From positions 1-64,000 of the forward strand of contig NZ_FCOI02000001.1 in the NCBI RefSeq assembly GCF_001544795.2: a stretch of 64,000 bases of DNA, written 5' to 3'. Source of the DNA: Caballeronia temeraria (GTDB lineage Bacteria; Pseudomonadota; Gammaproteobacteria; Burkholderiales; Burkholderiaceae). The notes under the pieces are model-generated. The model did no database searches and had not been told where the DNA came from. It saw only the letters and a program-made list of their open reading frames with translations. This document shows positions 17,643 through 26,112 of this stretch, piece after piece. Both the position numbers and the translations under genes were made by a program. Positions within the stretch are counted from its first letter, which is position 1. Every line of letters starts with the position of its first letter.

Positions 17643-19334
17643 ATGGACTGGCTCCACGCAATCTTTCAGAAATCGCCCGAATCGGCGCTCTTTTTGTCGC
17701 TCGCGGCGGGTTATCTGCTTGGCCAGATCAACTTCGGCAAGTTCCAGCTCGGCGGCGTGGGCGGCTCGCTGATCGCGGCGGTCATCGTGAGTCAGGCGGG
17801 CGTGCAGATCGACAACGGCGTGAAATCCGTGATGTTCGCTGTCTTCATCTACGCGGTCGGTTACGACTCGGGGCCGCAGTTCTTCAGCTCGATCAACCGC
17901 CGCACGCTGCGCGAAATCGCGATGGCGGTGTTTCTCGCCGTGACGGCGCTCGCGAGCGTGCTCGTCTGCGCGAAGCTCTTCGGTCTGAACAAGGGCCTCG
18001 CGGCCGGACTGGCGGGCGGCGCGCTGACGCAATCGGCGATCATCGGCACGGCGGGCGACGCAATCGCGCGGCTCGGCTTGCCCGCCGACCAGATCAAGTC
18101 CTTGCAGGCCGACGTCGCGATCGCATATGCGGTGACCTACGTGTTCGGCTCGCTCGGCGCGATCATCGTGTGCGTGAACATCCTGCCGAAGTTCATGGGG
18201 CAGGGTCTCAAGGACGCATCGGCCGATGCGGAGAAGGCGCTCGCGGGCAGCGCGTCCGGTCCCGCGCCGGGGCAGATTTCGGCGTTGCCCGCGCTCGTCG
18301 GGCGCACGTACCGCGTGACGAGCGACGGCGCGGCGGAGCGCACGGTCGCCCATGTCGAAGTCGACGAACAGGACATGATCACCATCGAACGCATCCGGCG
18401 CGGCGGACACGCGCTGGACCCCGCGCAGGATCTCGTGCTGAAGGCGGGCGATATCGTGCTCGTCGTCGGGCGGCGCGAGGTGATGGTGGGCGCGGCGGCG
18501 CACATCGGCGAGGAAGTCGCGGATGCCGATGGCAGCAGCGTCGTCATGCAGACACGCCGGGGCGTGTTCACGAAGCGCGGGATGAACCACGTGAGCATCG
18601 CCGAGGTGCGCGAAACCGTCGACCGCGACATGCGGCACGGCGTGTATATCCAGGGCATCTCGCGCGTGGGGCATCCGCTGCCGGTGCTGCCCGAGACGAC
18701 GCTGGATCACGGCGACGTCATCACGTTCTACGGCTCGCCGCAGGACACGAAGCGCGCCGTCGACGCCGCGGGTTACGAGCTGCCGTATTCCGACAAGACC
18801 GATTTCATCTATATGGGCGTCGGCATCGTGCTCGGGCTGCTGATCGGGCTGATCGTCGTCGATATCGGCGGCGTGCCGCTCACGCTCGGCTCGGGCGGCG
18901 GCTGTCTGCTCGCGGGGCTGCTGTTCGGCTGGATGCGCGGCAAGCATCTGATGTACGGCGCGATGCCGCCGGCCGCATCGCAATTGCTGAAGGATTTCGG
19001 GCTGGCGGCGTTCGTCGCGGTGGTCGGGCTGAATTCCGGCTTGCAGGCGATCGTGACTGTGAAGCAGAGCGGGCTGACGATCTTTCTGCTCGGCGTGTTC
19101 GTCACGCTCTTTCCGCTCGTGCTGACGATGCTTTTCGGCCGCTATATCCTGCGCTACGACAACGCGGCGCTGCTCGCGGGCGCGTTGACCGGCTCGCGCA
19201 GCGCGAACCCCGCGTTCGGCGGCGTGCTCGACAAGGCCGAAAGCGCGGTGCCGACCGTGCCGTTCGCGATCACGTATGCGCTCGCGAACGTGCTGCTGAC
19301 GTTGCTCGGACCGCTCGTGGTGGGACTCGTGTAG
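17643..19334 (+). CDS. Aspartate:alanine exchanger (AAE) family transporter, copy 2
   Basis: A 563-residue paralogue of the preceding gene with the same plan: helices, two TrkA-C domains (about residues 205-375), helices. The signatures read GGALTQSAIIGTAGDAI near residue 122 and GALTGSRSANPAFGGVL near residue 520, differing from copy 1 at several positions, so the two are not redundant duplicates. The 4-base gap to copy 1 indicates one transcript and similar amounts of both proteins. They may form a hetero-oligomer or carry different substrates. AspT in bacteria drives proton-motive-force generation by exchanging aspartate for alanine. Confidence 0.88.
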   Translation: MDWLHAIFQKSPESALFLSLAAGYLLGQINFGKFQLGGVGGSLIAAVIVSQAGVQIDNGVKSVMFAVFIYAVGYDSGPQFFSSINRRTLREIAMAVFLAVTALASVLVCAKLFGLNKGLAAGLAGGALTQSAIIGTAGDAIARLGLPADQIKSLQADVAIAYAVTYVFGSLGAIIVCVNILPKFMGQGLKDASADAEKALAGSASGPAPGQISALPALVGRTYRVTSDGAAERTVAHVEVDEQDMITIERIRRGGHALDPAQDLVLKAGDIVLVVGRREVMVGAAAHIGEEVADADGSSVVMQTRRGVFTKRGMNHVSIAEVRETVDRDMRHGVYIQGISRVGHPLPVLPETTLDHGDVITFYGSPQDTKRAVDAAGYELPYSDKTDFIYMGVGIVLGLLIGLIVVDIGGVPLTLGSGGGCLLAGLLFGWMRGKHLMYGAMPPAASQLLKDFGLAAFVAVVGLNSGLQAIVTVKQSGLTIFLLGVFVTLFPLVLTMLFGRYILRYDNAALLAGALTGSRSANPAFGGVLDKAESAVPTVPFAITYALANVLLTLLGPLVVGLV

Positions 19335-19356
19335 CGGCGACGTTGCCCGCGTGAGT

Positions 19357-20670
19357 TCAGGTGAGTGCGCGGGCTTCGTCGTATTCCATCATCATCGCCT
19401 TGTACCAGGGTTTCATGCCCGCGTAGTGGATCATGAACGTGTCGGGCCGGGCAAATTGCCAGATCGTGTTGATCGAAAAGAGGCTGAAGGCGTCGTGCGG
19501 GCGATGGATTGTGCGACAGAAGTATTCCTGGTCGCCCATGCTCGCGAAAACGCCCGATTTGTCGGGTACGACTGAGATGGTCTTGCCGATCTCATCGAGC
19601 AACGCGGCGTTGCCTTCAGTACGCCGAAATCCCATGACGCCGGAGTTGAGCAGATAGCCCGCCACGTCGCGCGCGAAGGCGATATCCCTGTCTTGCGTGA
19701 ACGGCTCGAGCGGCTTGCGCATATCGCTGACGATGACGTCCGAATCGATCCAGAACAGCCACTCGTGCTGAGGAAGATGCTCGCGAAGCAGGAACGGCTT
19801 TGCCCAGTTTCCTGTCGCGCGCTTGTCGAGATGCGCGGGCACGTTCCGATACACATGGAGCGTGTAGTCATGCCGCTCACAGTAGCGCCTGAGATTGTTT
19901 TCACTTTTGCGGGCGAAGAGGGCGATGTTCGGCGTGTAAAGCATGACGATGCCGATAGGCCGTCCCGGGTTATAGACGCTGTATGCCGAGTCGTCCTGCA
20001 CCGCTGCGGGCGCGAGGGTGTCGCGTGGAACGCCTTTTTCCTGCCGCGATGCGATGTGCTCGACGAGCGCGTCGCGAAACCGTCCGATGACCCGCATGGG
20101 CGGCGCATCGGATGCCGGTCCGAATGGAGGCTCGCCGACCACCAACAGGAAGCAGGGATTCGTCGTCCAGAGAGGCGCGATCGTCGAGCCGGCCGGCATG
20201 ACCACGACATGGCCATTGAACAACTGGGTGAATGGCGTCCAGGGCAAGCCCTCGAAGAGTTCCAATTCGGTCTTGCGTACCGGCTGCCCGTAGTTGCACA
20301 TCATGACGATGCGCAGGACTAACGCCCGCACGGGTTCGGTGCTCCGCCAGAACTGGCAGTCCAACTGCTTCATGTGCTGCCCGATGTGAACCAGAAGCGC
20401 GTCTTGCGCTCCGAGCAGATCTTCCACCTTGAGCGGTTCGACGACGATCGCATTTTCACTCAGCAACATGATGATTTCATCGGGCGCCGCCTGATTCAGG
20501 CAGTCCAGCAGCGTTTCGTATTTATAGAGCCACTGGCCTTGAGGATCGGAAAAGCTCTGCGATGCGTCGATGACGATATGCCGGTATCCTCGTATCCGGG
20601 CATAGTTTCGATGATTCGCGATGCTTGCGGGCGCGCTGCTGAAGGTCAATGTAACGACAGTCGTTGCCAT
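19357..20670 (-). CDS. Two-module glycosyltransferase, GT34 (GMA12/MNN10)-like, first module degenerate
   Basis: A 437-residue protein. Residues 238-437 look like a galactosyl/mannosyl transferase of the GMA12/MNN10 group: NNLRRYCERHDYTLHVY (258-274), then WLFWIDSDVIV with the metal-binding DxD at 309-311, GDQEYF (379-384) and HYAGM (415-419). Residues 1-190 repeat the same order of elements (NHRNYARIRGYRHIVI at 19-34, then IIMLLSENAIVVEPL at 66-80), but the DxD is replaced by Ser-Glu-Asn. I infer an internal duplication with an inactive first half. The ATG at 20670 is preferred to a GTG 15 codons upstream because it starts directly at the first beta strand. Acceptor and sugar unknown; no other polysaccharide gene is nearby. 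Confidence 0.7.
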   Translation of the reverse strand: MATTVVTLTFSSAPASIANHRNYARIRGYRHIVIDASQSFSDPQGQWLYKYETLLDCLNQAAPDEIIMLLSENAIVVEPLKVEDLLGAQDALLVHIGQHMKQLDCQFWRSTEPVRALVLRIVMMCNYGQPVRKTELELFEGLPWTPFTQLFNGHVVVMPAGSTIAPLWTTNPCFLLVVGEPPFGPASDAPPMRVIGRFRDALVEHIASRQEKGVPRDTLAPAAVQDDSAYSVYNPGRPIGIVMLYTPNIALFARKSENNLRRYCERHDYTLHVYRNVPAHLDKRATGNWAKPFLLREHLPQHEWLFWIDSDVIVSDMRKPLEPFTQDRDIAFARDVAGYLLNSGVMGFRRTEGNAALLDEIGKTISVVPDKSGVFASMGDQEYFCRTIHRPHDAFSLFSINTIWQFARPDTFMIHYAGMKPWYKAMMMEYDEARALT

Positions 20671-20824
20671 AATCGTTGCGAAATCTGAGATAGCGAACGC
20701 TTTTAGCACGCGCACGGCGCTGGCAAGGTCGAGGCGTGAAAATGTTACGTCGACGCTGGCCGAAAGTCTTTCGGCACGGCGTCGATGTCAAATATCCAAA
20801 CGCTGTCGACTGGAGTCTTTGAGC

Positions 20825-21670
20825 ATGCCGAATCTTGTTTCGAACGTCAAACTTCCCTCCGGCGAAGCGATCCCGAAGCTCGGCCAGGGCACGTGGGAAA
20901 TGGGCGAGCGGCCCAACGCCCGCAAAAGCGAAATCGCCGCGTTGCGCGAGGGCGTCGAGCTCGGCATGACGCTTATCGATACCGCCGAAATGTACGGCGA
21001 CGGCGAAAGCGAGAAGCTCATCGCTGAAGCGCTCGGCGACAGGCGCAATGAGCTTTTCATCGTCAGCAAGGTGTATCCGCACCACGGCAACGAGCGCGGC
21101 GTGCAGGCGGCATGCGAGCGCAGCCTGAAGCGGCTGAAGACCGATCGCATCGATTTGTACTTGCTGCACTGGCGCGGCGGCGAAGATCTGGAAGGCGTGG
21201 TCGCGGGCTTCGAGACACTGAAACGCGACGGCAAGATTCGTCACTGGGGCGTCAGCAACTTCGACACCGACGACATGGAAGAACTCTTCTCGCTCGATGG
21301 CGGCGACGCCTGCGCCACGGATCAGATTCTCTTCAACGTCGCGCGGCGCGGCGCGGAGTTCGATCTGCTGCCGTGGCTGCGCGAGCGCCGCCTCCCCGCG
21401 ATGGCTTACAGTCCCGTCGATCATGCGCGTCTGCCGCGCGGCGGCGCGCTCGACACGATCGCGGCGGCGCGCGGCGTGTCGGCGTTTCAGGTCGCGCTCG
21501 CGTGGGTGTTGCAGCAGCCGCAGGTCTGCGCGATTCCGAAGGCGGCGGACGTCGCGCATGTTCGCGAGAATCGCGCGGCGCTCGACCTTCATTTGTCCGC
21601 GGATGAACTCGCGGACATTGATCTGCAATTCAAGCCGCCGAAGTCGAAGCGCCCGCTCGAAATGCTGTGA
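20825..21670 (+). CDS. Aldo/keto reductase, YeaE-like
   Basis: A 281-residue NADPH-dependent aldo/keto reductase. The catalytic tetrad is visible: Asp and Tyr in LIDTAEMYG (about residues 45-53), Lys in VSKVYPHH and His in YLLHWRG. The sequence follows E. coli YeaE closely from recall (RGVQAACERSLKRLKTDRIDLYLLHW, RHWGVSNFD, AIPKAADVAHVREN), a protein with methylglyoxal reductase activity. The frame is open from 20621, but the ATG at 20825 starts the family N terminus (MPNLVSNVKLPSG). It is divergent from the glycosyltransferase across 154 bases and converges with the Rap1a-like gene with only 12 bases between stops. Confidence 0.92.
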   Translation: MPNLVSNVKLPSGEAIPKLGQGTWEMGERPNARKSEIAALREGVELGMTLIDTAEMYGDGESEKLIAEALGDRRNELFIVSKVYPHHGNERGVQAACERSLKRLKTDRIDLYLLHWRGGEDLEGVVAGFETLKRDGKIRHWGVSNFDTDDMEELFSLDGGDACATDQILFNVARRGAEFDLLPWLRERRLPAMAYSPVDHARLPRGGALDTIAAARGVSAFQVALAWVLQQPQVCAIPKAADVAHVRENRAALDLHLSADELADIDLQFKPPKSKRPLEML

Positions 21671-21682
21671 TGTCGCACGCGA

Positions 21683-22102
21683 TCAGGTGCACGCGTGATG
21701 CCCGTGCACCGAGCCGAGCACCGCGACTTCCGCGGGCGTGCGTTTGAGATCGGCTTCGTTGACCTGTTTCGCGTCGGCGAGGAAGTCGTCGACGATCGAC
21801 GATACCGGCGTGTCCGCGAGGCACAGCGACACGCGCTTTGTCTCGCTATCGGGCAGCGATGTGCGCTGCGACAGGAACAGCACGCCGTACTGATACCCGC
21901 GCACGATGCCGCGCACCGCGCCCACGCATTGGCCTTGCGCGGTGTTGTCGGACTTCGCGGCGCATTGCTGCGCGAGCGCGTAGGCGGAGAAGGTCGGATC
22001 GGACGCGCCGGGCGTGGGCGCTTGCGGCGCGGTTTGCGCCTGCGCGGACAATGCGACGCCGAAAGTGAGTGCGCAGAGCGCGGCGGAGAGGGCGGGTTTC
22101 AT
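21683..22102 (-). CDS. Rap1a/Tai-like exported protein
   Basis: A protein of 139 residues with a signal peptide (MKPALSAALCALTFGVALSA, cut near AQAQ) and four cysteines in the mature part. The layout, C...QGQCVGAVRGIVRGYQYG, then RVSLCLADTPVSSIVDDFL, then a C-terminal GHHAC, matches what I recall of the Rap1a/Tai family, whose founders are periplasmic immunity proteins against type VI secretion amidase effectors. No cognate effector or secretion gene is near, so an immunity role is unproven; orphan members are common. The ATG at 22102 is chosen over one nine codons upstream because it gives a typical signal sequence. It sits downstream of and on the same strand as the ABC operon. Confidence 0.6.
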   Translation of the reverse strand: MKPALSAALCALTFGVALSAQAQTAPQAPTPGASDPTFSAYALAQQCAAKSDNTAQGQCVGAVRGIVRGYQYGVLFLSQRTSLPDSETKRVSLCLADTPVSSIVDDFLADAKQVNEADLKRTPAEVAVLGSVHGHHACT

Positions 22103-22186
22103 CGGTTGAATCCTCGTTGTTGTGAACATCGAACCGATGAGAGGCGCGCGCGGGCGCTTTGGTTCCGGCGAATCGCGGCTTTGCGT

Positions 22187-24250
22187 TCACTGACGCTGCA
22201 GCGTGCGCAATTCGTCGACGGGAATGTGGCAATGAATCGCGTGGCCGTCGTCGGCGTCGCGGCACGGCGGCGTCTCGGTCTCGCAGATTGCGCCGATCTT
22301 GCGGGGACAGCGCGTATGGAACACGCAGCCCGAAGGCGGATTCGCCGCGCTCGGCAACTCGCCCGACAGCCGGATGCGCTTCGCGTGCGTCCCGTCGATC
22401 GACGGCACCGACGACAGCAATGCTTCGGTGTACGGATGCTGCGGTCCATCGAAGACGGCGGCCGCGCGGCCGATCTCCATGATGCGTCCGAGATACAGCA
22501 CCGCGATGCGATCCGACAGATAGCGCACGACATGCAGGTCGTGCGAGATGAACACGTAGGACACGCGCCGCTCGCGTTGCAAGTCCGCGAGCAGATTGAG
22601 GATCGCGGCCTGCACGGAGACATCGAGCGCTGACGTGGGCTCGTCGCAGACCACGACGCGCGGATCGCCCGCGAACGCCCGCGCAATCGCGACGCGCTGC
22701 TTCAGTCCGCCCGAAAGCTGACGCGTGCGCGAACTCAGATAACGCTCCGGCAGGCGCACCGCTTCGGTCAGCGTGTGCAGGCGCTTTTCCTTCGCTTCGC
22801 CGTGCAAGGACGCGAGTTTCGACAGCGAACGCGCGATCAGTTGCCGCACCGAATGCGCGCGGTTCAGCGCGGAATCCGGGTTCTGAAACACGATCTGCAG
22901 CGATTTGACCTGCGCTTCGCTGCGCCTCGTCACGCGCTCGGGCAGCGTCGCGCCGTCGAGTTCCAGTGACGCGCCTTTATCGGGCGAAACGAGGCCGAGC
23001 AGCAGCTTCGCAAGCGTCGTCTTGCCGCTGCCCGATTCGCCGACGAGCCCGAGCGTCTCGCCCTGCACGAGATCGAGCGAGACATCGTGGACGGCGCGGA
23101 CTTCTTCATCGCCGACGCGGAACGTTTTCGAGAGATTGCGCGCGGACAGCGCAAGCGGCTGATCGCCGCCATCGGCGACGGGCACGGGCGCTTCGTCGGC
23201 GGAGCGGGGCAGCGTTTCCGCGCGTTCGTGATAGTGGCAGCGCGCCATCTGATCGCCGTGCGCCGACGCCACGCGATACGGCGGCGGCGCGTCCTTCAGA
23301 CAACGCTCGTCGGCGAGCTTGCAACGCGGCGCGAAGATGCAGCCCTGCGCGATCGATCCGGGCAGCGGCAGCGAGCCGGGAATCGTGTCGAGCCGGCCCG
23401 TTTCCTTGGCTCGCCCCGCGCGCGGCAGGCAGCGCAGCAGGCCGACGGTGTACGGATGACGCGGTTTCGCGAAAACGTCGGCGGTCGTGCCTTCTTCGAC
23501 GAGCTTGCCCGCATACAGCACGCCGACGCGATCGCACATGCGCCCGATCACCGCGAGATTGTGGCTGATGAAGAGCACGGCCGTGCCGAGTTCCGCACGC
23601 AATTGCGCGATGAGATCGAGCACTTCGGCTTCGACGGTCGCGTCGAGGCCGGTGGTCGGCTCGTCGAGAATCAGCAGCTCGGGATTGCACGCGAGCGCCA
23701 TCGCGATGACGACGCGTTGCTGCATCCCGCCCGACAACTGATGCGGATAGCTCTCCATCACGCGTTCAGGCGACGCGATGCGCACGCGTTTCAACATCTC
23801 GGCGGTGCGGGACAGCGCTTCGCCGGCGGAGGCGCCGGTGACTTCGAACGCTTCGGAAACCTGGCGCGCGATCGTCAGCGACGGGTTCAACGCGCGTCCC
23901 GGGTCCTGATAGACCATCGACACGGCGTTCGCGCGCATGCCGCGCAGCGCGTCGGCGTCGAGCGCGGCGACATCGCGGCCGGCGATCGAAATGCGGCCCG
24001 CCTTCACGCGCCCGTTGCGCGGCAGATAGCGCAGCACCGCGAGCGCGGCCGTCGACTTGCCGCAGCCCGATTCGCCGACGAGCCCATACGCCTCGCCGCG
24101 CTTTACGCGCAAAGTCACGTCCTGCAGCACTTCGCGCTCGCGCCCGCGCGAACGGTAGGCAACGGTCAGGCCGACGACCGTGAGCGCATCGGCCTGATCG
24201 CCTTTGGCGGCGCCGAACGTGGGAAATGCCGATGGCGGCGGTCCGTTCAT
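22187..24250 (-). CDS. Peptide/nickel-type ABC transporter, fused double ATPase (DppD-DppF)
   Basis: A 687-residue protein carrying two complete ABC ATPase domains. The first has Walker A GESGCGKST (59-67), signature LSGGMQQR and Walker B LLILDEPTTGLD; the second has GESGSGKTT near residue 405, LSGGLKQR and VVVCDEPTSALD. Each is followed by the oligopeptide-transporter C-terminal region with a cysteine cluster (CIFAPRCKLADERC; CVFHTRCPRKIGAIC) that in Dpp/Opp ATPases binds an iron-sulfur cluster. In E. coli the two domains are separate DppD and DppF; fusion is common in this lineage. The ATG at 24250 overlaps the permease stop by four bases. Last gene of the importer operon. Confidence 0.93.
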   Translation of the reverse strand: MNGPPPSAFPTFGAAKGDQADALTVVGLTVAYRSRGREREVLQDVTLRVKRGEAYGLVGESGCGKSTAALAVLRYLPRNGRVKAGRISIAGRDVAALDADALRGMRANAVSMVYQDPGRALNPSLTIARQVSEAFEVTGASAGEALSRTAEMLKRVRIASPERVMESYPHQLSGGMQQRVVIAMALACNPELLILDEPTTGLDATVEAEVLDLIAQLRAELGTAVLFISHNLAVIGRMCDRVGVLYAGKLVEEGTTADVFAKPRHPYTVGLLRCLPRAGRAKETGRLDTIPGSLPLPGSIAQGCIFAPRCKLADERCLKDAPPPYRVASAHGDQMARCHYHERAETLPRSADEAPVPVADGGDQPLALSARNLSKTFRVGDEEVRAVHDVSLDLVQGETLGLVGESGSGKTTLAKLLLGLVSPDKGASLELDGATLPERVTRRSEAQVKSLQIVFQNPDSALNRAHSVRQLIARSLSKLASLHGEAKEKRLHTLTEAVRLPERYLSSRTRQLSGGLKQRVAIARAFAGDPRVVVCDEPTSALDVSVQAAILNLLADLQRERRVSYVFISHDLHVVRYLSDRIAVLYLGRIMEIGRAAAVFDGPQHPYTEALLSSVPSIDGTHAKRIRLSGELPSAANPPSGCVFHTRCPRKIGAICETETPPCRDADDGHAIHCHIPVDELRTLQRQ

Positions 24251-25104
24251 CGGTCGAGCACTCCTTGCACGGCATCCGCGACGAGATTCACCGCGACGAC
24301 GAGCGACGCGATGGCGGCGGCATCGAAAACGACGGTCCACCACGCGCCGCCCGCCATCAACGTATAGCATTCGGACAGCGCGAGGCCCCAGTCGGCGGAC
24401 GGCGGCTGGATGCCGAAGCCGAGAAACGAGAGTGTCGCGACGGCGAAGATCGCATAGCCGAGCCGCACGGTCGCCTCGACGATGATCGGCGGCAGCACGT
24501 TCGGCAGAATCTCCGCGAACATGATGTAGAGCGCGTTTTCGCCGCGCAATTGCGCCGCGAGCACGTAGTCGAGATGGCGCTCGCTCAGCACGGCGGCGCG
24601 CACGGTGCGCGCGGTGATCGGCGCGAAGGTGAGGCCGATGACGAGAATCACCGTCGTGTTGCTCGCGCCGACGGCAGCCAGCGCGAGCAGCGCGACGATC
24701 ACGAGCGGCAGCGCGAGCAACGCATCGATCACGCGGCCGATGGCGGCATCGACCCAGCCGTCGAAATAGCCGACGACGAGCCCGATTGCCGTGCCCGCCG
24801 CCGTGCCGAGCAAGGTCGCGAGCGGCGCGATGGTCAGAATGTCGCGCGAGCCGACGATCACGCGCGCGAATACGTCGCGGCCGAGCTGATCGGTGCCGAA
24901 CCAGTGATCGCCGGACGGCGCGATGAGCGAATTGAGCGGATCGGAGGCGTAAGGATCGTGCGGCACGAGCCAATGGCCGACGAGCGCGCACAGCACCCAG
25001 AAGAGCAGGATCAGCACGCCGATATCGAAGGTGGCCGAATGCAGCAGCGCGCCGAGCGCTTCGAAGCGCCGCGGTCTGGACGGAACAGCGCTCGCCGTGC
25101 TCAT
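24247..25104 (-). CDS. Peptide/nickel-type ABC transporter permease (DppC-like)
   Basis: A 285-residue inner-membrane permease of the DppC/OppC type with an N-terminal cytosolic tail, one helix, then a five-helix core. The usual family markers appear: HWFGTDQLGRDVFARVIVGSR near residue 85 and the EAA loop region LNVLPPIIVEATVR, which docks with the ATPase. It overlaps the ATPase gene by four bases downstream and the DppB-like permease by four bases upstream, so all three are tightly coupled. Substrate not determined. Confidence 0.93.
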   Translation of the reverse strand: MSTASAVPSRPRRFEALGALLHSATFDIGVLILLFWVLCALVGHWLVPHDPYASDPLNSLIAPSGDHWFGTDQLGRDVFARVIVGSRDILTIAPLATLLGTAAGTAIGLVVGYFDGWVDAAIGRVIDALLALPLVIVALLALAAVGASNTTVILVIGLTFAPITARTVRAAVLSERHLDYVLAAQLRGENALYIMFAEILPNVLPPIIVEATVRLGYAIFAVATLSFLGFGIQPPSADWGLALSECYTLMAGGAWWTVVFDAAAIASLVVAVNLVADAVQGVLDR

Positions 25105-26108
25105 TTCGCTTCACCCGTGCGCAGGCGCGGATTGAGCACGACATAGAGCGCATCCGCGATCAGGTTCGCCGCCGTATAGATCACGCCGATGGTCAGCACG
25201 CCCGCTTCGAGCATCGGAAAGTCCTTTGCTTTTGCGGCGTTGTAGATCAAGGAGCCGATGCCCTGATAGTGAAACAGCGTCTCCACGACGACGAGCCCGC
25301 CGATCATATAGCCGAGCTGCGTCGCGGCGACGGTCACGGTCGGCAAAAGCGCGTTGCGCAGTACGTGCCGCACGATCACGACGCGCTGCGGCAAGCCCTT
25401 CAGGATCGCGGTGCGCGTGTAATCGGCGTCGAGCGCTTCGACGGTGCCCGCGCGCGCCATTCGCGCGATATAGCCGAAGAACACGAAGACGAGCGGCAGC
25501 ACGGGCAGGATCAGATGCTCCAGTTGCGCGAAGAAGCCGGCGCCGGCGGGCGCGGTCGCTTCGATCGGCAGCCATTGCAGCCACACGCCGAAGATCAGGA
25601 TCAGCACGATCGACGAGACGAATTCCGGCACGACCGTCGCCGTCAGTCCGCCGATGCTGATCACGCGATCGATCCATCGTCCCGAATGCAGCGCCGCATA
25701 GACGCCGCCCGCGATGCCGAGCGGCACCACGACGACGAACGCGAGCGCGCCGAGCTTCGCCGAGCTCCACAGCGCGCCGCCGATGAACGGCGCGACCGGC
25801 GCGCGAAACGCGTACGACTCGCCCATGTCGCCGCGCAGGAAATGGCCGATCCAGCTCGAATACTGCGTGAGCAACGGCCGGTCGACGCCAAGCTGATGGT
25901 TGAGCGCGGCGACCGCTTGCGCGTCGGCGAGCGGGCCGAGAATCGCGCGGCCCACATCGCCGGGCAAAAGCTGGCCGCCCGCGAAGACGATCATCGACAG
26001 AAGCCACAGCGTGACGAGCGCCAGCAGCAAACGCACGCCGACGAAGCGCACGACGCGTTTCATTTTGGCGAAGTCGGCGACGTGCGCCGTCGGCGTGATC
26101 GTGCTCAT
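25101..26108 (-). CDS. Peptide/nickel-type ABC transporter permease (DppB-like)
   Basis: A 335-residue permease of the DppB/OppB type with six membrane segments. Family markers are LLPGDVGRAILG, LGVDRPLLTQYSSWIGHFLRGDMGES and the EAA loop GLPQRVVIVRHVLRNALLPT. I start it at the ATG at 26108, four bases after the binding-protein stop, since the 24-residue upstream extension is Arg-rich and would overlap the previous gene. Together with the DppC-like subunit it forms the transmembrane channel. Confidence 0.92.
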   Translation of the reverse strand: MSTITPTAHVADFAKMKRVVRFVGVRLLLALVTLWLLSMIVFAGGQLLPGDVGRAILGPLADAQAVAALNHQLGVDRPLLTQYSSWIGHFLRGDMGESYAFRAPVAPFIGGALWSSAKLGALAFVVVVPLGIAGGVYAALHSGRWIDRVISIGGLTATVVPEFVSSIVLILIFGVWLQWLPIEATAPAGAGFFAQLEHLILPVLPLVFVFFGYIARMARAGTVEALDADYTRTAILKGLPQRVVIVRHVLRNALLPTVTVAATQLGYMIGGLVVVETLFHYQGIGSLIYNAAKAKDFPMLEAGVLTIGVIYTAANLIADALYVVLNPRLRTGEAK

Positions 26109-26112
26109 CGGT

